A stretch of DNA of 45,213 nt from Verrucomicrobiales bacterium (GTDB lineage Bacteria; Verrucomicrobiota; Verrucomicrobiia; Verrucomicrobiales; DEV007), in assembly GCA_029213065.1 (NCBI GenBank), contig JARGPH010000037.1, positions 10,215 to 55,427 of the forward strand, given 5' to 3'. Of this stretch, positions 8,256-17,800 are shown piece by piece. The position numbers and the translations under genes are program-made. Position 1 is the stretch's first letter; every line of letters begins with the position of its first letter. The notes under the pieces are model-generated. The model was not told where the DNA came from, did not search any database, and saw nothing but the letters and a program-made list of their open reading frames with translations.

Positions 8256-8797
8256 CAGAGAAGGAGACGATCCGCGCGAGCAAGTTTATGAGCTTCGTTC
8301 TGCGCCACTCACCGGAGTCAGCCGGGCTGAAGCTCGATTCTGCAGGTTGGGTTGAGGTCACTGATTTACTGTACGGAATCAGCGAGGCGAAAGGCCGATT
8401 CACTTTCGACGACTTGAATCACGTTGTTGAGACCAACAAGAAGAAGCGCTTCGAATTCAACGAAGACAGGACCAAGCTCCGCGCCAGCCAGGGGCACTCA
8501 CTCGAAGTTGACCTCGAATACGAAGCAAAGACTCCGCCCGCATGTCTCTACCACGGAACCGCTATTCGATTCCTTGATTCAATCCGAACGGAAGGGCTCA
8601 AGAAAATGAACCGACATCACGTGCATCTCTCCGACGAAAAAGTGATGACGATGAAAGTCGGCGCCCGTCACGGAAAACCCACCCTCTTAACGATCAAAGC
8701 AAAAGAGATGCACGACGCCGGTCACGCCTTTTGGCTATCGACCAACAACGTCTGGCTCACTGACAAAGTTCCCGTGAATTTCATTGAGTTTTCATGA
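8252..8797 (+). CDS. kptA: RNA 2'-phosphotransferase Tpt1/KptA
   Basis: The 181-residue protein matches the Tpt1/KptA family in length and motifs. [14 protein letters not shown] contains the conserved R-H-x-P (Arg18, His19), KKKRFEF is the conserved basic strand, and LYHGT plus HVHLSDE belong to the ADP-ribosyltransferase-like NAD-binding lobe. Tpt1 removes an internal RNA 2'-phosphate by transferring it to NAD, releasing nicotinamide and ADP-ribose 1'',2''-cyclic phosphate. Its role in bacteria lacking tRNA introns is unsettled; RNA repair or nucleic-acid ADP-ribosylation have been proposed for the family. The start overlaps the nrtR stop and its own stop overlaps the next start, both as ATGA, so it is translationally coupled within the NAD operon. 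Nicotinamide released by it could feed PncA encoded downstream. Confidence 0.92.
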   Translation: MTEKETIRASKFMSFVLRHSPESAGLKLDSAGWVEVTDLLYGISEAKGRFTFDDLNHVVETNKKKRFEFNEDRTKLRASQGHSLEVDLEYEAKTPPACLYHGTAIRFLDSIRTEGLKKMNRHHVHLSDEKVMTMKVGARHGKPTLLTIKAKEMHDAGHAFWLSTNNVWLTDKVPVNFIEFS

Positions 8798-9837
8798 GCA
8801 TCCCGGAGAAACATGAAGCCATTCTTGGCTGCCTTTTCGGAACGGCGGTGGGCGACTCAATTGGTCTTCCATTTGAAGGACTTCATCCAGGCCGGGCACA
8901 GAAGATTAACGGCAACCAATCCAAACACCGATTCGTCTTCGGTCGGGGAATGCTGAGTGACGACACGGAACACACTCTCATGGTTGCCAATGCGTTGTGC
9001 CAAAACAGAGGCGATTCCAATGCCTTCCAAAAGCAGCTTGGGAAATCCTTTCGCTGGTGGTTTGCCGCACTTCCAGCTGGTATCGGGCTCGGTACGGCAC
9101 GAGCCATCATCAAACTATGGTGTGGATTTCCAGCGTCGAAATCGGGTGTCTTTACTGCAGGGAATGGCGCGGCAATGCGAAGCGCGATAATAGGAACCTT
9201 CTTCAACGAAGATGAAACCAGACGAAACGAGTATGCGATCACTTCGTGCCGGATCACTCATACAGATCCACGCGCTGAGGAGTCCGCTCTCATCGTCGCT
9301 TGCGCAGCAGCCCTAGCCTCAAAGAAAACTTCCACGGAAGAAGTGATTGCGACAATCAACAGCCTTATCACGAGTGATGAAATGAAAGCGGGAATGAGCA
9401 AGCTTGAAACACATCTAAAAAAGCAAAGCCCGGTTCTTGAATTTGCCTCTTCCATGGGTGACCGCGGAATTAGCGGTTTTGCTCCGCCTACCGTTTCAGC
9501 GGCGCTTTTTGCCTGGCTTCGCTATCGTGGAGATTTCGAGACGATGATTCATGAGCTCGTTTCCTGTGGTGGAGACACCGATACAGTAGCGGCGATAGCC
9601 GGCGGTATCGCAGGTGCTGAATGCGGAGAGTCAGGAATACCACCTGCCTGGATTTCGGGTATTGGCGACTGGCCAAGGTCCGTATCCTACATGCGCGGCG
9701 TTGCCGAATCATTGGCCGACGAAACACTATCCAACTCACTTCCCCGACTTTACTGGCCCGCGATCCCTTTTCGAAATCTATTCTTTCTCATCGTCGTTCT
9801 CCTTCATGGCTTTCGACGACTCCTACCACCTTACTAA
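8794..9837 (+). CDS. ADP-ribosylglycohydrolase (DraG/ARH family)
   Basis: The 347-residue protein begins with the family signature [20 protein letters not shown]. Metal-binding residues appear as SDDTEHT (residues 55-61) and [14 protein letters not shown] near residue 255, the two acidic clusters that hold the dinuclear magnesium centre. Family members remove ADP-ribose from arginine, serine or nucleic acids, or hydrolyse small ADP-ribose derivatives. The last 24 residues include the hydrophobic stretch [17 protein letters not shown], which could be a membrane tail anchor or a buried helix. It overlaps kptA by ATGA. Pairing with a NAD-consuming enzyme that makes ADP-ribose products suggests it handles those products, but the substrate cannot be told from sequence. 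Confidence 0.9.
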   Translation: MSIPEKHEAILGCLFGTAVGDSIGLPFEGLHPGRAQKINGNQSKHRFVFGRGMLSDDTEHTLMVANALCQNRGDSNAFQKQLGKSFRWWFAALPAGIGLGTARAIIKLWCGFPASKSGVFTAGNGAAMRSAIIGTFFNEDETRRNEYAITSCRITHTDPRAEESALIVACAAALASKKTSTEEVIATINSLITSDEMKAGMSKLETHLKKQSPVLEFASSMGDRGISGFAPPTVSAALFAWLRYRGDFETMIHELVSCGGDTDTVAAIAGGIAGAECGESGIPPAWISGIGDWPRSVSYMRGVAESLADETLSNSLPRLYWPAIPFRNLFFLIVVLLHGFRRLLPPY

Positions 9838-9838
9838 C

Positions 9839-11284
9839 ATGAATCACAAGACACCACTCCTGACAGACCTCTACCAGCTGACGATGGCGGCTGGATATTG
9901 GAAGACGGGGAAAGCGGAACAGGAATCCGTTTTTCATCTCTTCTTCCGCAAACTTCCGTTCTCAGGAGGCTATGCGATTGCGGCCGGCCTCGGAGACATC
10001 ATCGAATGGCTCAAGGAGTTTCGCTTTTCGCCTGACGATATTGCATTTCTCGCAACCCTCACGGGGAATGACGGGAAGGCTCTCTTCGATGAGGGATTTC
10101 TCGACTACCTTGCGAAGCTCGAATGGACCTGCAGCGTCGATGCCATTCCGGAGGGCAGCGTTGTCTTTCCTCATGAGCCGCTCCTCCGCATTCAGGGTCC
10201 ACTCCTGCAATGCCAACTCGTGGAGACGGCGCTGCTGAACATCGTGAATTTCCAGACTCTCATTGCCACCAAGTCGGCGCGGGTCTGCGATGCCGCGCAG
10301 GGCGATGACGTTCTCGAATTCGGTCTTCGTCGCGCCCAGGGACCGAACGGCGCGGTCATGGCGAGCAGGGCCGCCTTCATCGGTGGCTGCGCCGCGACAT
10401 CGAATGTGCTTGCCGGTAAAGAACTGGGAATTCCGGTTCGCGGCACTCATGCGCACTCATGGATCATGTCTTTCGACACCGAGGGGGAAGCCTTCGACGC
10501 CTACGCCGATGTCATGCCTAACAATTGCATCTTTATCGTCGATACCTACGACACCCTTGATGGGGTTCGCAATGCAGTGAAGACGGGCAGGAGACTTCGT
10601 GACCGTGGTTACGAAGTCGCGGGCATCCGTCTCGACTCGGGCGACCTTGGATGGCTCAGTATTGAGGCCCGGAAAATTCTCGATGAGGGCGGCTTCCCCG
10701 ATGCGAAGATTGTTGCGAGTAACGACCTCGATGAACACCTCATCAAAAGTCTCAAGCAACAGGGCGCAAAAATCACGGTGTGGGGCGTGGGAACACAACT
10801 CGTCACCGGTGGCGACCAGCCGGCACTTGGAGGTGTTTACAAACTCGCCGCGATTCGCGACGAAGAGGGAGCGTGGGAGCCAAAAGTAAAACTGAGCGAG
10901 CAGGCCATCAAAGTGAGCAATCCCGGCTTGCAGCAAGTGAGGCGCTTCCGTCTCGAGGGCAAATTCTGCGGCGATGCGATTTATGATGCGGAACATCCCT
11001 GCCCGGAGCCAACCGAAATCGTTCACCCGACCGATCCCCTGCGAACCAAAATAATGCCTGCAGAGGCAACTGCGACTGACCTCCTCGTTCCCGTTTTTAA
11101 CAAAGGGAACCTGATTTACAAACCCCCTACCCTACCCGAAACACAATCCTACTGTCGCAGCCAACTCGCCGCGATTGATACGAGCACGAAACGCCTCGAT
11201 CACCCGCACGAATACCCTGCCGGTGTTGAGCTGAGCCTTCACCGGAAGAAGCTCGAACTGATTCAGACCTTGAGAGAAAAATGA
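9839..11284 (+). CDS. pncB: Nicotinate phosphoribosyltransferase
   Basis: The 481-residue protein starts [21 protein letters not shown], the family's N-terminal signature. It contains [20 protein letters not shown] (with the histidine that is phosphorylated in ATP-driven turnover), [12 protein letters not shown] and [23 protein letters not shown] for phosphoribosyl binding. It converts nicotinate and PRPP to nicotinate mononucleotide, the Preiss-Handler entry to NAD. The ATG at 9839 follows the previous stop by one base. A frame extension upstream overlaps the glycohydrolase gene and has no family similarity. The gene lies between the regulator and nicotinamidase in one operon. FGLRRAQGP and the lack of a NAMPT-type sequence favour nicotinate over nicotinamide. 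Confidence 0.93.
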   Translation: MNHKTPLLTDLYQLTMAAGYWKTGKAEQESVFHLFFRKLPFSGGYAIAAGLGDIIEWLKEFRFSPDDIAFLATLTGNDGKALFDEGFLDYLAKLEWTCSVDAIPEGSVVFPHEPLLRIQGPLLQCQLVETALLNIVNFQTLIATKSARVCDAAQGDDVLEFGLRRAQGPNGAVMASRAAFIGGCAATSNVLAGKELGIPVRGTHAHSWIMSFDTEGEAFDAYADVMPNNCIFIVDTYDTLDGVRNAVKTGRRLRDRGYEVAGIRLDSGDLGWLSIEARKILDEGGFPDAKIVASNDLDEHLIKSLKQQGAKITVWGVGTQLVTGGDQPALGGVYKLAAIRDEEGAWEPKVKLSEQAIKVSNPGLQQVRRFRLEGKFCGDAIYDAEHPCPEPTEIVHPTDPLRTKIMPAEATATDLLVPVFNKGNLIYKPPTLPETQSYCRSQLAAIDTSTKRLDHPHEYPAGVELSLHRKKLELIQTLREK

Positions 11285-11631
11285 CAACGACGCTTTATCG
11301 CCCTGTCGGCCCTGAAGAACTGGTTCTGATCAAGAATACTGATTGGACTGCATTCCCTCCCCGCCTGCCTGACCAACCCATTTTCTATCCCGTCATGAAC
11401 GAGGAATACGCGATCCAGATTGCGAGAGACTGGAACGTAAAGGCATCGGGATCAGGCTACGTAACCAAATTCGAAGTGAACACATTCTACTTAAGCCAAT
11501 TTGAAGTCCAACGAGTTGGCGGCAAAACGCACGATGAACTATGGATTCCGGCTGAACAGCTGGAGGAGTTCAACGGCAAAATCGTTGGAAAGATTGAAGT
11601 CACCCAAACCTTCACCTCTGAGAAAAAATGA
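11281..11631 (+). CDS. Small protein of the NAD operon, possibly ADP-ribosylation-related
   Basis: The 116-residue protein begins [17 protein letters not shown] and contains [20 protein letters not shown], then a [10 protein letters not shown] strand and [14 protein letters not shown] near the end. I recall similar short proteins being labelled ADP-ribosylation/crystallin J1 in databases, but I cannot confirm this here, and no catalytic motif is certain. The pattern of strands could fit a small ADP-ribosyltransferase-like fold. It overlaps both pncB and pncA by ATGA, so it is firmly part of the operon. A role in ADP-ribose or NAD metabolism is an inference from position. Confidence 0.7.
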   Translation: MTTTLYRPVGPEELVLIKNTDWTAFPPRLPDQPIFYPVMNEEYAIQIARDWNVKASGSGYVTKFEVNTFYLSQFEVQRVGGKTHDELWIPAEQLEEFNGKIVGKIEVTQTFTSEKK

Positions 11632-12230
11632 ACCCATCCACCCTCCTACTCGTCGACCTGCAGAATGACTTCATGCCCGGAGGAGCGCTCGCGGTGTCCG
11701 GCGCCAATGAAGTCATTCCGATTGCGAATAAGCTCATCGATCAGTTCGACCTCGTTGTCGCGACTCAGGATTGGCACCCGCCGGATCATGGCAGTTTCGC
11801 GGCCAGCCACGAAGGCCACAACGTTTTCGATGAAGTTGGTCTGAACGGACTTCCGCAAACACTTTGGCCGACGCACTGCGTTGAGAACACAGGCGGTGCC
11901 CTCTTTGCGCCCACCTTGAATACGGCGGGAATCGATCGGGTTTTTCCGAAGGGAACTGACGCGTCGATCGACAGCTACAGTGGATTTTACGACAACGGAA
12001 AACGCGCCTCGACAGGTCTGGGAGACTGGCTGCGCGAGAAGGGCGTCACGGCGATCACGGTGCTCGGAGTCGCGACCGATTACTGCGTCAAATTCACCGT
12101 TCTCGATGCGCTCACCGAAGGCTTCGCGGTCACGCTGCACGTTCCCGGTTGCCGGGGCGTTAACTTGCAAGAAGGCGATTGCGAAAGAGCGATTCGGGAA
12201 ATGTCCGGGGCAGGTGCCACACTGACGTGA
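11628..12230 (+). CDS. pncA: Nicotinamidase
   Basis: The 200-residue protein hydrolyses nicotinamide to nicotinate, the substrate of PncB encoded two genes upstream. The catalytic triad is visible: Asp10 in LLLVDLQNDFMPGGAL, Lys108 in RVFPKGTD and Cys153 in GVATDYCVKFT. Metal ligands Asp48, His50 (TQDWHPPDHGSF) and His83 (LWPTHCV) are also present. Length and spacing match characterised PncA enzymes closely. It is the last gene of the six-gene NAD operon. Its stop codon directly abuts the stop codon of hemB on the other strand, leaving no room for a conventional terminator hairpin between them. Confidence 0.96.
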   Translation: MNPSTLLLVDLQNDFMPGGALAVSGANEVIPIANKLIDQFDLVVATQDWHPPDHGSFAASHEGHNVFDEVGLNGLPQTLWPTHCVENTGGALFAPTLNTAGIDRVFPKGTDASIDSYSGFYDNGKRASTGLGDWLREKGVTAITVLGVATDYCVKFTVLDALTEGFAVTLHVPGCRGVNLQEGDCERAIREMSGAGATLT

Positions 12231-13235
12231 TCAAGCCGACGCCAACTGCTTCGCGACATCTTTCGCGAAATAGGTCAGGATCATATCAGCACCGGCACGC
12301 TTGATGCCGATCAAAGACTCCATCGCGACTTTTTCTTCATCAATCCAGCCATCTTTAGCGGCGGATTTGATCATGAGATACTCACCACTGACCTGATAGG
12401 CCGCGACAGGAACATCGACAGCATCCGCGAGCTGCTTGATGATATCGAGATACGGTCCGGCGGGTTTCACCATGACCATATCGGCTCCTTCAGCGATATC
12501 GAGATCCGCCTCGCGAAGCGCCTCGCGGCGATTCGCCGGATCCATCTGATAGGTCTTTTTATCGCCCGCTTTAGGGGCGGAATCCAGCGCCCCGCGGAAC
12601 GGCCCATAGTAGGCCGAGGCATATTTTGCGGTGTAGCTGAGAATGGAAACCTCCTCGTGACCGGCCGCATCAAGCGCATCGCGAATCGCTCCGACACGTC
12701 CATCCATCATGTCACTGGGCGAAATAATGTCTGCTCCTGCATCGGCATGACAAACCGCCTGACGGCAAAGAACCGTTACGGTCTCGTCGTTGAGGATTTT
12801 GAGTTCACCGTTTTCGTCGGCGCGCACAATTCCGTCGTGCCCGTCCGAATTGTAGGGATCAAGGGCGACGTCGGTGATGACAGCAAGATCAGGATAAGCT
12901 TTCTTCAACGCCTTGATCGCCCTTGGAACGAGACCGTCCGCGTTGTAGCACTCGCTTCCTTCCGATGATTTCAGATTCTCTTCGATTTTGGGAAAGAGAA
13001 CCACAGCCCGCACGCCGGCGGCATAGGCCTCACCCACCTCTCCAACAAGACCACTCAAAGTCCACCGGTGGCATCCCGGCATCGACTCGATCGGTTCGTT
13101 TTCCGCTCCTTCGTGAATGAATAGCGGGTAAATCAGGTCCGACGGATTCAGCTGGACTTCGCGAACGAGTCCACGCACCGCCGGGGATTTGCGATTCCGG
13201 CGCGGCCGGATCGGTAGATTTAGCTTTTCGGACAT
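12231..13235 (-). CDS. hemB: Delta-aminolevulinic acid dehydratase (porphobilinogen synthase)
   Basis: The 334-residue protein joins two 5-aminolevulinate molecules into porphobilinogen for haem and cobalamin synthesis. The two active-site lysines are in SYTAKYASAYYGPFR (Lys204) and MVMVKPAGPYLDI (Lys257). The metal loop reads DVALDPYNSDGHDG (122-135). Aspartates stand where zinc enzymes have cysteines, so this is a magnesium-dependent type. I chose the ATG at 13235, giving the usual MSEKLNLPIRPRR start; an upstream start at 13271 would add 12 unrelated residues. The start lies inside the last codons of cysS, a 16-bp overlap, so the two are probably co-transcribed. Confidence 0.97.
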   Translation of the reverse strand: MSEKLNLPIRPRRNRKSPAVRGLVREVQLNPSDLIYPLFIHEGAENEPIESMPGCHRWTLSGLVGEVGEAYAAGVRAVVLFPKIEENLKSSEGSECYNADGLVPRAIKALKKAYPDLAVITDVALDPYNSDGHDGIVRADENGELKILNDETVTVLCRQAVCHADAGADIISPSDMMDGRVGAIRDALDAAGHEEVSILSYTAKYASAYYGPFRGALDSAPKAGDKKTYQMDPANRREALREADLDIAEGADMVMVKPAGPYLDIIKQLADAVDVPVAAYQVSGEYLMIKSAAKDGWIDEEKVAMESLIGIKRAGADMILTYFAKDVAKQLASA

Positions 13236-14674
13236 AAGTCGTATCCTTCCTTGGTATCTTTCAATTCCCAACCCGCTTCTGCGATTTCGTCGCGGAGACG
13301 ATCAGCAGCGGCCCAGTCTTTCGCCTGCTTCGCAGCCAGTCGCTCTTCCGCCATCGCGCGAATGTTTTCGGGAACATCGCCTCCGGCACCTTCCTCTTCA
13401 ACCGGAAGCTCCAATCCGAGCCCCTCGAGTACAAAGCGAAGTCCCTTCCATTCGCGAAGTGCCGCGCCCTCATCGAGTTCAGCGGGTTTGATCGTTTTCA
13501 TCGCCGAAAAGATCTGCCCGAGACAATCCGGTGTGTTGAGATCATTCTGCAAAGCCGCGAAGGCATCCGCAAAGGCGCCGGTATCTTCAAACGTTTTCAC
13601 GGTTTCAAATTCAAGATCTTCGTCAGCAGCGCCCGCCTTTTCAGCAAGAGCCCGCTCAAACCGTGCGATTTTCTGCAAGGCCTGCCGCGCTCCGAGAAGA
13701 GCAGGAAACGTTTCGGCTCCGTCCGCATCCCGCGCGACAAAGTTCATCGATTGCCTATAACTCGCAGAAATCAAAACATAGCGGAGCTCCGCAGCAGAGA
13801 ATCCCTTTTCCGCAAGCTGATCCAGGGTATAAAAGTTGTTCGCGCTCTTCGACATTTTTCCCCCGTCAACGAGCAGGTGCGTGAGGTGAAACCAGTGATC
13901 CGCCATGGTGTGACCGGTGCAGGCCTCGCTTTGCGCGATCTCATTTTCGTGGTGAGGAAACACCAAGTCCACTCCACCGGAATGCAAATCGAAGGTATCG
14001 CCCAAATACTCGCGGCACATTGCCGAGCACTCGAGGTGCCACCCCGGACGCCCCTGACCCCAGGGACTTTCCCAGAAATTCTCACCATCTTCATCGCGAC
14101 GGCCCTTCCAGAGAACGAAATCCGAAGCCGAGTCCTTATCATACTCGTCATCCGACATCACTCCGGAAGCGCCCTCTTTCAGCTCTCTCTGGTCGAGGCG
14201 TGAAAGCCTCCCGTAGCTCTCAAAGCTGGAAATCTTGTAGTAAACCGAACCGTCCTCACTTGCGTAGGCATTTCCCTTGGAAACGAGGTCCTCGATCATC
14301 GCAATCTGGTGCGGAATATGCTCTACCGCACTGGGCTCAACATGAGGGCTCAGCAGATTCAATCGACCACAGTCCTCGTGAAAACGATCCCGCCAGAAAT
14401 TTGTGAAATCAGTGAGCGTCTTACCCTCGCCCTGAGAGTCACGAATCGTCTTATCATCGACATCCGTGAGGTTTCTGACATGAAAAGCCTCCATCCCGGA
14501 AAGCTCAACAACGCGTCGAAAAACGTCCTGAAGAACGAAAGTCCTGAAGTTTCCAATGTGGGCAGGCCCGTAAACCGTGGGGCCACAGCAATAGAAACGG
14601 AAAGTTTTACCGTCCCTGGGAGAAATTTCGCGAATTTCACGGGACATCGTGTCAAAAAGTTTCAAAGCTGACAT
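13220..14674 (-). CDS. cysS: Cysteinyl-tRNA synthetase
   Basis: The 484-residue class I synthetase charges tRNA-Cys. The HIGH-type motif is GPAHIGNFR (residues 37-44), and the KMSKS loop is intact in VDGGKMSKSANNF. Zinc ligands appear at FYCCGPTVYG (Cys30), in GWHLECSAM and in FPHHENEIAQSEA. The C-terminal helical domain and the short tail KEGYDLCPKS complete a normal-length protein. It is divergent from the large FHA coiled-coil gene, with a 199-bp AT-rich gap, and overlaps hemB downstream. Confidence 0.98.
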   Translation of the reverse strand: MSALKLFDTMSREIREISPRDGKTFRFYCCGPTVYGPAHIGNFRTFVLQDVFRRVVELSGMEAFHVRNLTDVDDKTIRDSQGEGKTLTDFTNFWRDRFHEDCGRLNLLSPHVEPSAVEHIPHQIAMIEDLVSKGNAYASEDGSVYYKISSFESYGRLSRLDQRELKEGASGVMSDDEYDKDSASDFVLWKGRRDEDGENFWESPWGQGRPGWHLECSAMCREYLGDTFDLHSGGVDLVFPHHENEIAQSEACTGHTMADHWFHLTHLLVDGGKMSKSANNFYTLDQLAEKGFSAAELRYVLISASYRQSMNFVARDADGAETFPALLGARQALQKIARFERALAEKAGAADEDLEFETVKTFEDTGAFADAFAALQNDLNTPDCLGQIFSAMKTIKPAELDEGAALREWKGLRFVLEGLGLELPVEEEGAGGDVPENIRAMAEERLAAKQAKDWAAADRLRDEIAEAGWELKDTKEGYDLCPKS

Positions 14675-14873
14675 AAGGTATCACCAGACCGTCGGAAGCC
14701 CCGTTTTGCAAGAGTTTCAGAAGAATTATAATCAAATTCAGATACCCTGATACGTCTAAATAACCATAAAATTCGCATAAGTGAGACTCAGTTAATTTAC
14801 TTTTAGTCTTTCCTGAGAAGAAAAAATCGAGTATGTTTCGCCTCCTCTAATTCTTTCCCGACAACAAACAGAG
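14675..14873. other. AT-rich divergent intergenic region
   Basis: This gap separates cysS (leftward) from the FHA coiled-coil gene (rightward). It is clearly richer in A and T than the flanking genes and must hold promoters for both. I see no strong -35/-10 pair, no palindrome and no RNA gene. Confidence 0.4.
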
Positions 14874-17800
14874 ATGACTTTAAAGCTCGTAGTGACAACC
14901 AACGTCAACGGTGACGTATTTGAACTTGTCCTCAAGAACGCAAAATACGGCGTTGGGCGCCGTCATGACAATGATTTGCGCATTAAGGAAACCTATATCT
15001 CGGGATATCATGCAGAGCTGAACCGCAACAGCGATGGAGACTACGAGCTGAGCGATCTCGGTTCGAGTAATGGCACCTTTCTGAACGGCAAGAAGGTAGA
15101 GGGTCGCGAAATCGTCAAAGCAGGCGATTTCGTGAAATTTGGGATTCTCAAAGTTGCGGTAGCAGAACACACCGGAAGAAGTCCCAAGGTGGTTTCGCTG
15201 AAAGACCGGGCAGCATTTTCGAGAAAGTCGGAGGGCGCAACCTCTTCAATCACTCCTGAGAGCAGCACAGGCCTCGTTGGAACTCTGGATTCCCCCGCCC
15301 CCTCGCCAGTGGGAGGCAAAGGTAAGGAAGGCCCGTCCCCCGACGATTCAGCCATTGCAGAACTGAAAGCGCAGCTCAAAAAGACAGAGGAGCGTGCCGA
15401 TAAGCTGGACAAAGAAGTCGCGAAGCGAAACGAAGAAGTTAAATCGCTCAACGCTGAAATCGCCGATGCTAAAGCCACTGCGGAGAATGCCAACTCCGAG
15501 TTGAAAGTATCGGAGAAGGATGGTGACAAAGTGAGCGAGTTAGAGGCGAAACTCGCGGAACTGTCTTCAGAGGTTGAAGAAAATAAGAACAAATCATCTG
15601 ATCTCGCCAAACAGCTCGCCACGGCAACCGCCGCACTCGCAGCCGCCGAGAAACTTTCATCGAAGGAATCTTCAGACAAAGAAGAAACCGCGAAGGAATT
15701 GTCTGAAGCCCGCAGGGAATTGGAAACAATCACAGCGGAGAAGGTCAAACTGGAGGAAAAGCTGGCTTCGAACGAGAACGCTCAGGCGTCTTCCAGCGAA
15801 GCGGCATCGAAAGAGCTGACCAGTGCCAGAGACGAAGCAGAATCACTCCGCAAGCAACTCGCCGAGCGCGAAAAAGCGGAAGCAGACCTCAACAGCAAAC
15901 TTTCCGAGACCGCGAAATCCGGTGAGACCCGGATCGCGGAGCTCGAGTCCAGTCTCAAAGCATCCGAGGCAAAGGCCGATGAACTTGAACAGTCGCTCGA
16001 AAAATCGAAGAGCGAAGTTGGCGACTCCTCAAGCGCTCTCCAAAATCGCGACAAGGAGATCGAGAACTTGAAGTCTCTACTCGCCGAGCGCGAAAAAACG
16101 GAAGCAGACCTCAACAGCAAACTTTCCGACACCGCGAAATCCGGCGAGACCCGTATCGCGGAGCTCGAATCCAGTCTTCAGGCAGCTGAATCAAAGACAA
16201 CTGAACTGGAACAGTCACTGGAGGAAGCGACAGGCGCTCTCAATGACAAACTCGCCAGGGCAGAAGCGGAAGCCGCAAGCAAAGCCGACAGTGAAGCGAA
16301 GGCTCTCGAGCAAATCACTCAACTTACCGCTGAATCCGAGGCGTTGAAGAAGAGCCTCAGCGGAAAGGATTCCGACCTGAAAGCCACTGCAGCCGAAGCA
16401 GCGAAAGTGGCGGCCTTGACGGCGACCATTGCTTCGCTGACGAATGATCGCGACAAGGTAAAAGAGGAAGTAAGAAAGACGACACTTTCACTGAAAGAGT
16501 CAGAGAAGTCCTCCAAAGCAGCGCAAAAGGACCTCGAAGCGAAACTCAAAGCGGTCGAAAAAGAGAATCTCAAACTCAGCAAAGCCGCCGAAAAATCTGA
16601 AGCAACACTCTCCAGTCAGCAGGCCGAGGTCGTCACCTTGAAAGCCGATCTCTCAGAAAAAAGCAAAGTCGCACTGTCTGCATCAAAAGACGCCGCCCGC
16701 CTTACCGCTCTGACAACTGAGTTGGAAGACCTCAAAGGAGAGCTTGAAGCAACCCGCACAAAACTCGACGAGACCACCGCCGCTGAAACATCGGCAAAGG
16801 AGGACGCTCTGGCAAAAGAAGCGGAAGTGGCTGACTTATACGGAAAGCTCGAAACGCTTACTGAAGAGCAGACCACGGAGATCGAGAAACTGAAGACTGA
16901 GCTTGAGGAGGCGAAGTCCGAAAAGGAGCAGACCGTTTCAGCTTTGTCCAAAATCGAAAAGGAGAAAGCAACACTCGAGTCAGGTGCTGAATCTGAAATC
17001 GACGCCCTCCGGAAAGAACTGGACGAAGCACGGGCCGAGCTGAAATCAAAAGACGCGACGGTTTCCTCTGTTGAGAAAGAACTTTCCGAGACACGCGACA
17101 AATTGACGTCCACAGGGACAGAGCACTCGAACACTCTCGCTGAGATTGCCGCACTGACTCTGGCTCTCAAATCAGCAGAGACTGAGCGGGACAATCTCGC
17201 CCGGGTAGAGACTGAGCTCCAATCGACAAGGGATGAGCAAACGAAGCTCCTCGAGGAACGTGATGCTTTGCAGACAGCGCTGAAGGATGCAGAAGCGACC
17301 CGCGCCGAACTTGAGACGACGCAAGAGCGACTCAAACAGATTGAGGAGGAACGAGAATCGCTCTCAGAATCGCTTTCCGAACTGAAAGAAGCCGGTTCGA
17401 ACAGCGAAGAGAAGGCGGCCGAACTTTCCACCAAACTCAGTTCCGTTGAAGGCGATCTGGCGTCTGCAAGAGAGCAACTTGAGAACGATGCCAAGGCACT
17501 TGCCGCAGCAAAATCCGAATCAAACGCACTCAGAGTCGACCTGAAACGCGTAAAAGATTCAGCGAACCAGTCCGCCGAGGAAATTGAGAAAACTCTCACC
17601 TCAGAGCTGGAGGCGTCCACTCGCGAGTTGGCCTTAACAAGGGAAAGAGCGACGAGGGCTGAGGCTGACTTGAAGGCGGTCACCGAAGAGAAAAAAACGC
17701 TGTCCGCTGATGCAGAAAAGACCAGAGAAGAAGCGCTGCGACTCAAAACCCATCACGATGACCTTTCGAGAAACCTCGGCCGACTTCAGGCTGAGTTGAG

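Noticed and set aside
9614-9838. N-terminal extension of pncB by 75 residues
   Set aside because: The extension lies inside the glycohydrolase gene and lacks family similarity. The ATG at 9839 gives the normal PncB start.
15041-17746. Long Ser/Phe-rich minus-strand frames in the coiled-coil gene
   Set aside because: Reverse reading of Glu/Lys/Ala-rich codons yields Ser/Phe/Ala-rich strings by composition alone. No start signals or domains are present.
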